Positions 56,054 to 64,000 of a DNA stretch of 64,000 nt are shown here, in pieces. A program made the position numbers and the translations under genes. The first letter of the stretch is position 1. The number at the start of each line of letters is the position of its first letter. Origin of the DNA: Jongsikchunia kroppenstedtii DSM 45133. GTDB taxonomy: Bacteria; Actinomycetota; Actinomycetes; Mycobacteriales; Mycobacteriaceae. The notes under the pieces were generated by a model. It did no database searches. It saw only the letters and a program-made list of their open reading frames with translations, and was not told where the DNA came from. Location of the stretch: the NCBI RefSeq assembly GCF_000380485.1, contig NZ_AQYG01000046.1:173703-237702 (forward strand), read 5' to 3'.

Positions 56054-56695
56054 ATGAACCGACATGCAATCGGTGCAGCCGTGGCCCTGGCCGGCTCCGC
56101 CCTGGTCATCGCCGGATGCAGCTCCGGCGGCAACAACTCCGCGGCGCCCAGCGGCGGCACCAGCACCAGCACTGTGACCGCCACGAAAAGCGCTCCGCCA
56201 CAGACCAATCCGCCGGGCACGCAGATGAGCACCGCGGCCGACGACCCGCCTGCCCATGACGCGCCCGCGTCGGACACCGACTGCGGTGTGCCGGGCGGCG
56301 CCTCCGCCGCCGTGAGCAACGCGATCAGCCAGATCGCCCCGCCGCTGCCGAACAACACGGCCGGATGGCAGGCCGGCCCGGCGAATCTCGACGGTTGCCG
56401 CAATCTGAGTTATGTCACGCTCGACACCCAGGGCGCGACCGCGTCGTCGCCGAACCAGCTGCTGCTCTTCCACAAGGGCCGATTCCTCGGCACGGGCACC
56501 AAATGCAACCTGGCCTACCAGCAGGTCACCGGCGCGGACGACACGAATGTGCACGTCACCTACCAGTATCTGATCGGCGACGACGACATCAGCGCCCACC
56601 CCAGCGGACGCTTCGACATCACCTATCACTGGACCGGATCGCAGGTGCAGATGATCGGCAGCATCCCGGCAGAGGTCGCCCGCGACGAATGCTGA
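56054..56695 (+). CDS. LppP/LprE-family lipoprotein
   Basis: A 213-residue lipoprotein. The signal peptide ends with the lipobox L-V-I-A-G-C (Cys22), followed by a Ser/Thr/Pro-rich linker to about residue 75. The folded domain contains D-G-C-R-N-L-S-Y-V-T-L-D and G-T-K-C-N-L-A-Y, whose Cys residues likely form disulfides. GGAGGAGG lies upstream of ATG 56054. In M. tuberculosis greA would follow mca/Rv1081c, so this gene marks where the gene order departs. Confidence 0.85.
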   Translation: MNRHAIGAAVALAGSALVIAGCSSGGNNSAAPSGGTSTSTVTATKSAPPQTNPPGTQMSTAADDPPAHDAPASDTDCGVPGGASAAVSNAISQIAPPLPNNTAGWQAGPANLDGCRNLSYVTLDTQGATASSPNQLLLFHKGRFLGTGTKCNLAYQQVTGADDTNVHVTYQYLIGDDDISAHPSGRFDITYHWTGSQVQMIGSIPAEVARDEC

Positions 56696-56719
56696 ACTCC
56701 GGGCGTTTAGGCTGGTCAG

Positions 56720-57505
56720 GTGAAATCTGCTGCCAAGTCTGGGCAGCCGGTTCAGCAGACTGATTCCGATCAGCAGGGCAACCCCCTGGCCGGGCCGGCG
56801 TTCGCCACCATCGCAAGTCCCTACTACCCGATGCTCGTCGCGCTGTTCGTCGGCGTGATGATCATCAGCAATATCACCGGCACCAAGGGTGTATTGCTCT
56901 TCCCCTCAATCGATTTCACCCTCGGCCCGATCCAGATGCACGGCCTGGTCACCGACGGTGCGTTCTACCTCTTCCCGCTCGCCTACATCCTCGGCGACGT
57001 CATCAGCGAGGTCTACGGGTTCAAGGCGATGCGCCGCGTGGTGGTCGCCGGATTCGCGGTGCTGCTGCTCGCGTCGCTGTGTTTCTGGATCACCCTCGGG
57101 CTGCCGAAGGCCCCCTTCTACGACAACCAGCAATCGTTCAAGGACGTCGCCGGAGTGGTGCCGCAATTCCTTGCCGCCGGCCTGGCCGGCTACGTGGTCG
57201 GCGAGCTGCTCAATTCGCTGGTGATGGTCAAGATGAAGGCCCGGGCCGGCGAACGCAAGCTCTGGGCGCGGCTTCTCGGCTCAACCGTTGTCGGCGAATT
57301 CTTCGACACCCTGGTCTTCTGCTCGATCGCCGCCACCGCGCTCGGCATCAGCACCTGGCAGGACTTCCTGAACTACACCCTGATCGGTTTCGTCTGGAAA
57401 TGCCTGGTGGAGATCGCCGTCATGCCGATCACCTATCGGGTCTGCGGCTGGCTCAAGAAGCAGGAGCCGACATACCAGGAGGCACTCGCCGAGCGAGCCG
57501 AGTAG
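56720..57505 (+). CDS. queuosine precursor transporter (YhhQ/VUT family)
   Basis: A 261-residue membrane protein with about six helices. It has the family features I-S-N-I-T-G-T-K-G near residue 50, Y-I-L-G-D-V-I-S-E-V-Y-G-F near residue 89 and an E-F-F-D-T-L-V-F near residue 193. The family imports preQ1/preQ0-type queuosine precursors. No tgt is seen nearby in this window. The start is GTG 56720. It is the last gene before the defence-type block. Confidence 0.85.
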   Translation: MKSAAKSGQPVQQTDSDQQGNPLAGPAFATIASPYYPMLVALFVGVMIISNITGTKGVLLFPSIDFTLGPIQMHGLVTDGAFYLFPLAYILGDVISEVYGFKAMRRVVVAGFAVLLLASLCFWITLGLPKAPFYDNQQSFKDVAGVVPQFLAAGLAGYVVGELLNSLVMVKMKARAGERKLWARLLGSTVVGEFFDTLVFCSIAATALGISTWQDFLNYTLIGFVWKCLVEIAVMPITYRVCGWLKKQEPTYQEALAERAE

Positions 57506-57565
57506 CCGAGCCGACCGTTATCTGTTGCTGTGGAGCGAGCACAGGCAATAGATGTCGACAGATGT

Positions 57566-57587
57566 CGAATTTCTGACAGAAAATTCG
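57566..57587. terminator. bidirectional AT-rich hairpin between transporter and XRE gene
   Basis: CGAATTTCTG and CAGAAAATTCG form a near-perfect inverted repeat with one extra A. It lies between the convergent stops of the queuosine-precursor transporter (57505) and the XRE gene (57594). AGATGTCGA occurs twice just before it. Confidence 0.5.
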
Positions 57588-57593
57588 GACCCG

Positions 57594-57938
57594 CTAGGGA
57601 TATTCCTCGTCCAGACTGGCCCGCAGCTGCCGGTAGGACACGTCATTGCGACTCTCGGTCGAGCGCCGCATCGGGATCCGGCCGCTGTCGGGGATCAGGG
57701 CGGTCGGAGCGACCCGCAGCGCCTGGGCCAAGCGGTACACGGTGGATAGATGCGGGTCGCTCGATGCGCCATCGCGGCTGGTGTTGCGTTCCAGATTCGA
57801 GATCTGGTTGCGATGCATGCCGCACAGTTCGGCCAGATTCTCCTGGGACAGATCGCGTTTGAGTCGCAGGTGCTTGAGGCGTTCGGCGAACGACAGGCCA
57901 TAGGTCGCCCATTCGAGCGACGCCTCCGTTCGCGACAT
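57594..57938 (-). CDS. XRE-family (HipB-like) transcriptional regulator of the defence block
   Basis: A 114-residue protein with a helix-turn-helix at about residues 15-75 (L-K-H-L-R-L-K-R-D-L-S-Q-E-N-L-A-E-L-C-G, H-R-N-Q-I-S-N-L-E-R-N). It is divergent from the SNF2 helicase. ATG 57938 is taken as the start; a TTG 9 bp upstream is possible. Two ACAA/TTGT palindromes lie between the genes, and the same AACATGTT core recurs before the methylase, so it probably represses itself, the helicase and the methylase. Confidence 0.85.
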   Translation of the reverse strand: MSRTEASLEWATYGLSFAERLKHLRLKRDLSQENLAELCGMHRNQISNLERNTSRDGASSDPHLSTVYRLAQALRVAPTALIPDSGRIPMRRSTESRNDVSYRQLRASLDEEYP

Positions 57939-57959
57939 GCACCCCAATTTGTCCGACGC

Positions 57960-57986
57960 ACAACGTATTGTCTGCCCAACATGTTG
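57960..57986. promoter_or_regulatory. XRE operators O1 and O2 upstream of the helicase
   Basis: ACAACGTATTGT (57960-57971) and the perfect palindrome CAACATGTTG (57977-57986) are 16 bp apart, centre to centre, between the divergent XRE and helicase starts. TATTGT inside O1 could be the helicase -10, so binding would block transcription. Confidence 0.68.
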
Positions 57987-58021
57987 TGTATCCGCGCAGC
58001 TGGGAGCCAGTGACAGGAGTG

Positions 58022-61000
58022 ATGAGAGTGGAGCTCGGCGACCTGGAGGCCGGAGCCGTCGTCCACGGCGTACGACCGCAGCCGGTGACTGTGGTGGCGG
58101 TCATTCCGCAGGGTGACGCCGTGGTGAATCTGATCTACCGCGACGAGTCAGGTCAGACCGGGGAACAGCTGGTGTACGGCTCGGATCTGTCCGGCCTGTC
58201 GATCGAGCAACCCGGGTCCCGATGGTCGTTCACCGCCGACGGGCAGCAGTTCCGGCTGGCCGCGGAGGCGTTGCGCATCCGAATGGCCGGACTGCATGAC
58301 CCGATGCTGGCGGTCTCCTCCAGCGATGTGCGGCCACTGCCGCATCAGATTCGCGCAGTCTACGGAGAACTGTTGCCGCGCATCCCGTTACGGTTCCTAC
58401 TCGCCGATGACCCGGGTGCCGGCAAGACAATCATGGCGGGCCTCTACGCCAAAGAGCTGATGCTGCGCGGCGACCTCAAACGGATGCTGGTCATCGCACC
58501 AGGCGGACTGGTGGACCAGTGGCAGGACGAGCTCGGGTCCAAGTTCGACATCCACGTGGAGATACTGACCAGCGCCATGGTCGAAGCGGAACCGCACGGC
58601 AATCCGTTTGTCACGCATCCGATGCTGGTGGCACGCATGGACGCGTTGTCCCGCAACGAGGACCTGCTCGACAAGCTCCGCGAGAGCGAGTGGGACCTGA
58701 TCGTGGTCGATGAGGCGCACCGCATGTCCGCAAACTGGTGGGGTGGCGAACTGCGCAAGACGAGACGCTATGAGCTGGGACAGATGCTCGGCTCCATCAC
58801 CCGGCATCTGCTGCTGATGTCGGCGACGCCGCACGCCGGCAGTGACGAGAATTTCCAGGCATTCCTTGCACTCCTCGATCCGGATCGTTTCGAAGGCCAA
58901 TTCCGCGAGGGTGCGCATTCCGTGGACACCTCCGGCCTCATGCGCCGCATGGTGAAGGAAGACCTTCTGACTTTCGACGGCAAGAGCTTGTTCCCCGAGC
59001 GTCGGGCGGACACTCTCCCCTTCCAGCTGTCACCGGGCGAGAGTGAACTATACGAGGCAGTCACCCAATACGTCCGCGAAGAGATGAATCGCGCCGATTC
59101 GTTGATCGACAACCGCAGGCGCACTGTCGGATTCGCGTTGACGGTGCTGCAGCGCCGGCTCGCGTCCAGCACCCACGCGATCTTGCGCTCACTGGAACGA
59201 CGGCGCACGCGGCTGCAGGCTCGGAAGCGCGAGATGCTCGACGGCGTCCCCGTGGGCACCACTGTGATTCCCAATATCAGCTCCTACGAGGATGATCCGG
59301 ACGAATTCGATGCTGCCGAAGCCGAGCAGCTCGAGACTGACGTGCTCGACGCCGCGACGGCCGCCCAGACGGCGGCGGAGCTGGATGTCGAGATCGCGCA
59401 GCTCGACAAGTTGGTCGCCCTCGCGGCACGGGTGCGGAACGACAACACAGATAGCAAATGGGATCAGGTCCGGCAGCTGCTGCTGAATCACGACGACCTG
59501 CGTGACCCCCAGGGGAACCCGCGCAAGCTGATCATCTTCACTGAACACCGCGACACCCTCGATTATCTGCAAGAGCGGATCTCGAACCTGCTGGGCCGCA
59601 ACGATGCCGTCGCCACCATCCACGGTGGCACCAGCCGCGATGAACGCCGCCGCATCCGCGAGGAATTCACCCACAACGACGACCTGGTCATCCTGCTGGC
59701 CACCGACGCCGCCGGCGAAGGTCTGAACCTGCAATCGGCACACTTGATGATCAACTACGACCTGCCCTGGAACCCGAACCGGATCGAGCAACGCTTCGGC
59801 CGTATCCACCGGATCGGTCAACTGAGGCCATGTCGACTGTGGAACCTGGTCGCCGACGACACCCGCGAGGGCCAGGTGTACAAGCGGCTCCTGGAGAAGA
59901 TGGAGGCGCAGCGAAAGGCTTATGGCGGCAGGCTGTTCGACGTCCTCGGCGAGGAGGTGTTCCGCGGCGATGTTTCGCTGCGCAAGGTACTCATGGACGC
60001 GATCCGATACGGCGATGACCCGGCGCGCCTTGATGAACTCAACCGCGTCGTCGACGCCGAGGTGTCGCGTGGTGCCGCGGAGCTGATCGACGAACAGGCG
60101 CTAGCGCGCGAAGTACTCGACCCAATAGAACTGGCGGAAATCCGTGCTCGGATGGATGACGCGATGACCCGACGGCTGCAGCCCTATTTCATTGAGAGCT
60201 TCTTCCATTCGGCGTTCGATGAGTTGGGCGGCCGGCTGTCGAAGCGAGAGCCGCAGCGCTTCGAGATTCCGAATGTTCCTCTCGCCGTGCGCAGTCGGGG
60301 ATCGAACACGTGGCAGCCCATCGCGTCCAGATATCACCGGGTGACCTTCGAGCCGTCGCGGATGGAGGGTCCGGAACGTGCCGAGCTCCTGGCGCCCGGG
60401 CATCCGTTGATGGACGCGGTCGTCGACCTGACGATCGAGCGACATCGGTCTGCGCTGGAGACCGGCGCGATTCTGGTCGACCCATCGGACTTCGGCGAGA
60501 CGCCGCATCTGCTGGTCGCGCTGAGCACCGAGATCTCCGACGGCACCGGAGCCGTCGTGAGCAAACGATTCTCATTCGTCAGCATGAGCCCCGATGGGTC
60601 GGTCGAGTCGGCCGGTCCCGCACCGTACCTCGATTCGGAGCCGTTGGACGACAGACCCGATATCGCGGAGCGTCTGCTGGCTCAACCCTGGTTGTCCGGC
60701 GGCGTCGACCAGGTCGCTACCAATTGGGCCGTGAGCAACGACCAGCCGGCGCACCTGGCGGAGGTTCGCGACCGGCTGCTCCCCCAGATCGAGAAGACCC
60801 GCACTGAGGTTCGCAAGCGCCTGTCACAGCAGTCGGACTATCTGGTGAGCGAAGCCATGAAGGTCGCCGAGCAGTCGGCCACAGGCAAAGTCCGCAAACG
60901 CCAACGTGTATCGGCTGAGACGTTGCGGTCGCGCGCCGACGATCTTCAGGTGCGGTTGGCTCAGCGTATGGCGCGGCTGGATCAGGAGTCGAGGTTGTCG

Positions 61001-61474
61001 GCGTTGCCCCCACGAGTCGTCGGCGCGGCATTGATCGTGCCCCAGGGGATGCTGCTCAGCGCCGGTGAACGCGCATACGCCAAGGAGACGCAGGAGGTCG
61101 AGCGGCGGGCCGTCGACCTCGTACTGGATTGCGAGCGCCGCCTCGGGCGAGTGCCGACCGAGATGCCACACAACAACAAGGGTTTCGATATTCGGTCGGT
61201 CGGGCCTGACGGCTCAGCGATCATCATCGAGGTCAAAGGCCGGATCGCCGGCGCCGACGGATTCTTCATCACCTACAGCGAGGTTCGCGAGGGGGTGAAC
61301 TCGGGCGACCGCCATCGACTCGCCATGGTCGAGGTCAGTCCCGACGGGCCAGAGCATGACCGAGTTCGCTACGTGCGCAACGCATTCGCTGGCTACGAAT
61401 CTGGGTCGCTGGCTGTCAACAAGACCTACGTCGACTGGACACAAACCTGGGCCCGGGGCGGCGAGCCGGTCTAA
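58022..61474 (+). CDS. SNF2-type helicase with DUF3883-like C-terminus, DISARM DrmD-like
   Basis: A protein of about 1150 residues. The SNF2/DEAD motor has G-A-G-K-T near residue 133, V-V-D-E-A-H at 230 and M-S-A-T-P-H at 267. The helicase C-terminal lobe includes L-L-A-T-D-A-A-G-E-G-L-N-L-Q-S and R-F-G-R-I-H-R-I-G-Q near residue 590. A coiled-coil-rich middle follows, and a C-terminal domain at about 1020-1125 (N-N-K-G-F-D-I-R-S, I-I-I-E-V-K-G) resembles DUF3883, a nuclease-like fold. Paired with a DUF1156 methylase, it matches DrmD of class 1 DISARM. The start is ambiguous (GTG 58010, ATG 58022, GTG 58028); AGGAG best fits 58028. Convergent with the globin gene. Confidence 0.85.
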   Translation: MRVELGDLEAGAVVHGVRPQPVTVVAVIPQGDAVVNLIYRDESGQTGEQLVYGSDLSGLSIEQPGSRWSFTADGQQFRLAAEALRIRMAGLHDPMLAVSSSDVRPLPHQIRAVYGELLPRIPLRFLLADDPGAGKTIMAGLYAKELMLRGDLKRMLVIAPGGLVDQWQDELGSKFDIHVEILTSAMVEAEPHGNPFVTHPMLVARMDALSRNEDLLDKLRESEWDLIVVDEAHRMSANWWGGELRKTRRYELGQMLGSITRHLLLMSATPHAGSDENFQAFLALLDPDRFEGQFREGAHSVDTSGLMRRMVKEDLLTFDGKSLFPERRADTLPFQLSPGESELYEAVTQYVREEMNRADSLIDNRRRTVGFALTVLQRRLASSTHAILRSLERRRTRLQARKREMLDGVPVGTTVIPNISSYEDDPDEFDAAEAEQLETDVLDAATAAQTAAELDVEIAQLDKLVALAARVRNDNTDSKWDQVRQLLLNHDDLRDPQGNPRKLIIFTEHRDTLDYLQERISNLLGRNDAVATIHGGTSRDERRRIREEFTHNDDLVILLATDAAGEGLNLQSAHLMINYDLPWNPNRIEQRFGRIHRIGQLRPCRLWNLVADDTREGQVYKRLLEKMEAQRKAYGGRLFDVLGEEVFRGDVSLRKVLMDAIRYGDDPARLDELNRVVDAEVSRGAAELIDEQALAREVLDPIELAEIRARMDDAMTRRLQPYFIESFFHSAFDELGGRLSKREPQRFEIPNVPLAVRSRGSNTWQPIASRYHRVTFEPSRMEGPERAELLAPGHPLMDAVVDLTIERHRSALETGAILVDPSDFGETPHLLVALSTEISDGTGAVVSKRFSFVSMSPDGSVESAGPAPYLDSEPLDDRPDIAERLLAQPWLSGGVDQVATNWAVSNDQPAHLAEVRDRLLPQIEKTRTEVRKRLSQQSDYLVSEAMKVAEQSATGKVRKRQRVSAETLRSRADDLQVRLAQRMARLDQESRLSALPPRVVGAALIVPQGMLLSAGERAYAKETQEVERRAVDLVLDCERRLGRVPTEMPHNNKGFDIRSVGPDGSAIIIEVKGRIAGADGFFITYSEVREGVNSGDRHRLAMVEVSPDGPEHDRVRYVRNAFAGYESGSLAVNKTYVDWTQTWARGGEPV

Positions 61475-61890
61475 CCGGCAGCCGCTGCCTGCTTCTGCGG
61501 ATAGCCGGCGAGCATAAGGCTGGACACCGCGCCGAGCGCTTCCGCCCATGCCGCGCTCATTTCCTTCGTCCATGCGTCGCCGGCGATCTCGGCCATCGCG
61601 GCGATCATGCACTCACCGACCGCCTCGTACATCGGCGCGGTGACGCCCATGTCGGCGTGACGGCGGCCGAGCGACCCGAGGTTGTCGGCGAGCCACTCGG
61701 AGTTGTCGAGATGGTCGAGTACGGCGACGAGTGCCTGGCGCAGCATTGCCGCCTGGAGTTTGCCGTCACGCTGGAACATCGGCCGAACGGCCGGATAGCG
61801 GTCGAACAGGATTTCGTAGAAACGAACGGTCAGGCCGTCGTCGGGTAGATCGACAAGCATCAGGCTGTTTTCGAGAAGTTGTTTGTTCAT
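61471..61890 (-). CDS. single-domain globin
   Basis: A 139-residue globin of the flavohaemoglobin/FHb type without a reductase domain. The proximal His is in L-G-R-R-H-A-D-M-G-V near residue 80, and F-Y-E-I-L-F-D-R-Y-P-A-V-R-P-M-F covers the B-C-helix region. The start ATG 61890 is preferred to an upstream in-frame Met because the extra residues are unlike the family. It sits on the minus strand between helicase and methylase, its stop overlapping that of the helicase. Its role there (oxygen or NO sensing or binding) is unknown. Confidence 0.83.
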   Translation of the reverse strand: MNKQLLENSLMLVDLPDDGLTVRFYEILFDRYPAVRPMFQRDGKLQAAMLRQALVAVLDHLDNSEWLADNLGSLGRRHADMGVTAPMYEAVGECMIAAMAEIAGDAWTKEMSAAWAEALGAVSSLMLAGYPQKQAAAAG

Positions 61891-62015
61891 GCCTCCACAT
61901 GCTGCTCGGCGGCGGTTGCGTCGAGGAGACGCCGATGGATGAGGCATGTAACCAATAGCTCACAGGGCAGCCGACGCACTCCGAGTCTGACCAGCTGGCC
62001 GTCGGACCCCTCAGT

Positions 62016-62048
62016 TATGCTCAAGAGCTCTGCACAACATGTTATGCA
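62016..62048 (+). promoter_or_regulatory. methylase promoter with XRE operator O3
   Basis: TATGCT (62016-62021) is a good -10. About 10 bp later lies the 18-bp near-palindrome TGCACAACATGTTATGCA (62031-62048), whose core matches O2 upstream of the helicase. A repressor bound here would sit over the transcription start. Confidence 0.62.
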
Positions 62049-62106
62049 GAACTGGCGCCGCGTTCCGCGGAACGCCACCCCGCCTGTTTAGGAGCTACGC
62101 GCGTTC

Positions 62107-63666
62107 ATGTCGACCGATGCACAACATGTTGGTACTCGCCGCAAGCTGATCGAGGTGGCGCTGCCACTACAGAAGATCAACGAAGCGGCGGCCGCGAAAC
62201 GCCCCGTGAAGCATCCCTGGTCAATGAGCTACTGGTGGGCGCGTCGTCCACTTCCAGTAGCACGAGCCGTTCTGTTCGCACAGCTCGTGGACGACCCGTC
62301 GTCCGACCCCGCACTTTCTCCCGATGAAGTGCTTGCCCGTCGCCGCGAGCTACACGAGCTGTTGGAAGAACTCGTCATCTGGGACAAGACGAACAACGAG
62401 CGCGTACTTGAGCGCGCACGGATCGAGATACTCAAGTCGACCGGAGGCAATCCGCCCCCGGTATTCGATCCGTTCGCGGGCGGCGGAACCATCCCGCTCG
62501 AAGCCCAGCGTCTCGGCCTAACAGCACACGCATCCGACTTGAATCCCGTTGCGGTACTGATCAACAAGGCACTTGTCGAGATCCCACCGAAATTTGCAGG
62601 GCAGCCACCGGTGTACCCGGGTGCAGCTGCTGAACAGATCACCAGTTGGCCGCGCGCCAACGGTCTCGCCGAAGATGTACGGCGCTACGGCCAGTGGATG
62701 CGCGACGAGGCCGAGAACCGGATTGGCCATATCTACCCAAAAGCAACCCTTTCCAACGGCTCACAGGCAACGGTGATCGCCTGGATTTGGGCGCGAACTA
62801 TCAAGTGCCCAAATCCGGCTTGCGGAATTCGTATGCCACTGGTGCGATCTTGGTGGCTTAGCAAGAAAAAGGGAAAGGAGGCATACGCAGTTCCTTCTGT
62901 TCAACACGGCAAAGTGCACTTCGAAATCGCGCGCGACCCAGGCCAGGCGCCCCCTAATGTCGATGTCGGCACCATGTCCGGCAAACGTGGGGGCATCTGC
63001 GTCGGTTGTGGCTCTGTGGCGGAGACCGACTACATAAAGGCCGAAGGCCGGCACGGACGGCTCGGAGAGCAGCTAATAGCGACCATCGTTGACGATCATC
63101 GACGGAAGGCCTACCTCCCTCCGACACCCGACCAGGAGAGCGCAGCGGAGATCAGCCGGCCCCCCGACGTCCCAGACCAGGAACTCGGATACCACCCGAA
63201 GGACGTGTGGACGCCGCCGTATGGCCTCACTCGGTTTTCCGACTTGTTCACGCATCGGCAGCTAAACGCAATCACCGTCCTGAGCGATCTGATCATGGTT
63301 ACCCGCGACCGCGTGCTGACCGATGCGTTGTTGGCGGGCCTACCCGAGGAGTTGGATTCAAATCGCATCACCGCTTCGGGTTATGCCGATGCAATCGCGA
63401 CCTACCTGGCGCTGGCGCTGAACAGAGCAGTCGACAACGGATCCTCAATCACAACCTGGCACAACAAGAATGAGCAGATCCGCAGTACATTCTCGCGCCA
63501 GGCGATCTCAATGTCATGGGACTTCTTGGAGCCCAATCTGCTCAGCAACTCACTGGGTTCGTGGTCGGCGCATCTGAAACTCGTGGTAGACGGAATTCCA
63601 ACCCTTCCAGCATATCCCCGAGCATCAGCGCATCAGGCAGCAGCAGAGAGCGCTGATTTCACCGGC
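62107..63666 (+). pseudogene. DUF1156 adenine-specific DNA methylase (DrmMI-like), truncated by an IS3-family element
   Basis: About 520 residues of a COG1743-type N6-adenine methylase. The DUF1156 N-terminus has L-I-E-V-A-L-P-L-Q-K-I-N and S-Y-W-W-A-R-R-P-L. Motif I is D-P-F-A-G-G-G near residue 121. Two zinc-ribbon halves are C-P-N-P-A-C-G near residue 234 and C-V-G-C-G near residue 298. The catalytic D-P-P-Y motif, expected further on, is absent: the frame enters insertion-sequence DNA at about 63,667 and stops at 63,693. It is therefore probably inactive unless an unknown rearrangement restores it. ATG 62107 is preferred; an AACATGTT core lies inside codons 6-8. Confidence 0.8.
62123..62130. 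promoter_or_regulatory. fourth AACATGTT site inside the methylase start
   Basis: AACATGTT, in context GCACAACATGTTGG, lies within codons 6-8 of the methylase, 87 bp downstream of O3 (core at 62036-62043). It could strengthen repression by looping or act as a roadblock. Confidence 0.5.
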
Positions 63667-64000
63667 TATAGGGACTGCTGCACGTTCAGGTGACATCTGA
63701 TCTGGCTTGCCTCTGGGCGGGCCTGGAAGGATGTTGTTGTGCCCAAGCCGTATCCGAGAGAGTTTCGTGATGATGTCGTGCGCGTGGCCCGTGCCCGCGA
63801 GTCCGGTGTCACGTTGGCCCAGATCGCGCGGGACTTCGGTGTTCATGAAATGACGTTGACCAAATGGCTGCGTCAGGCCGCTGTCGATGATGGCGAGCGG
63901 CCCGGAACGAGTACGTCGGAGTCGGCCGAGTTGCGGGAGGCGAATCGGCGGATCCGGTTGCTGGAGCAGGAGAACGAGGTCTTGCGGCGGGCGACCGCCT
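63667..64000 (+). mobile_element. IS3-family insertion sequence, left end and OrfA (cut by window edge)
   Basis: The methylase frame changes character at about 63667, just before GGGACTGCTGCACG, and an IS3-type OrfA begins 70 bp later. The left end is an estimate; the terminal repeat cannot be confirmed because the right end lies outside the window. Confidence 0.7.
63739..64000 (+). CDS. IS3-family transposase OrfA (3' end outside window)
   Basis: The first 87 codons of an IS3-type OrfA. From GTG 63739 it reads P-Y-P-R-E-F-R-D-D-V-V, then G-V-T-L-A-Q-I-A-R-D-F-G-V and M-T-L-T-K-W-L-R-Q-A, a helix-turn-helix. A leucine-zipper-like coiled coil follows with R-L-L-E-Q-E-N-E-V-L-R-R-A-T. OrfB, made by frameshifting, would follow beyond the edge. 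AGGA lies upstream of the start. Confidence 0.88.
   Translation, partial: MPKPYPREFRDDVVRVARARESGVTLAQIARDFGVHEMTLTKWLRQAAVDDGERPGTSTSESAELREANRRIRLLEQENEVLRRATA

Noticed and set aside
57505..57593. tRNA or attachment site at the left edge of the defence block
   Set aside because: No cloverleaf or CCA-type 3' end could be drawn; only an AT-rich hairpin and a 9-bp direct repeat are present.

Overview
ORGANISM. The window is high-GC, gene-dense actinobacterial DNA. It reads as a mycolic-acid-containing member of the Mycobacteriales (Gordonia, Williamsia or Rhodococcus-like; genus not provable from the sequence). The main reason is gene order. From about 13.7 to 56 kb it follows the Mycobacterium tuberculosis Rv1081c-Rv1112 neighbourhood: ychF, DUF6542, ispH, xseA-xseB, DUF4245, glpX, fumC, phoH2, desA2, glyA, coaA, short-chain Z-isoprenyl synthase, hemolysin III, YyaL/DUF255, mca, DUF4307. 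A mycothiol conjugate amidase, an IdeR-type iron box and a lipid-droplet histone-like protein fit the same group. No rRNA, tRNA or CRISPR array was seen. LAYOUT. (1) 0.7-6.5 kb: a minus-strand operon whose four enzymes match ectoine catabolism (doeB2-doeD-doeA-doeC order), followed by a methyltransferase. (2) 6.7-13.7 kb: accessory metabolism, with a VOC protein plus FAD monooxygenase pair, a secreted GH43 enzyme, a siderophore-interacting protein divergent from an AraC regulator over an iron box, and several small genes and remnants. (3) 13.7-32.6 kb: housekeeping core (ychF, aldehyde dehydrogenase, Ada-AlkA fusion, rmuC, ispH, lipid-droplet protein, xseAB, glpX, both class I and class II fumarases, exported YkuD-like protein). 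(4) 32.6-47.3 kb: core genes mixed with divergent regulator/target pairs, each with a clear palindromic operator (MarR/cupin, TetR/thioesterase with glyA downstream of the regulator, MocR/AhpD-like, TetR/SnoaL-like), plus a COG0523 GTPase under a Zur/Fur-like box. (5) 47.4-56 kb: a DAHP synthase preceded by a leader peptide with consecutive Tyr-Trp-Arg-Phe codons and attenuator-like hairpins, YyaL, an IS110 element inserted between two divergent genes, and the mca region. (6) 56-64 kb: departure from mycobacterial order, then a defence-type block: an XRE regulator, a 1150-residue SNF2 helicase with a C-terminal DUF3883-like domain, and a DUF1156 adenine methylase. This resembles the drmD-drmMI front end of class 1 DISARM. 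A globin gene sits between helicase and methylase on the opposite strand. The methylase is cut by an IS3-family element that runs off the right edge. HOW THE GENES FIT TOGETHER. The doe block would turn ectoine into N-acetyl-diaminobutyrate, diaminobutyrate, aspartate semialdehyde and aspartate. glpX, the fumarases, glyA and aroG are central carbon and amino-acid genes. The strongest regulatory observations are the aromatic attenuator upstream of aroG and the repeated AACATGTT-type operators linking the XRE gene, the helicase and the methylase.
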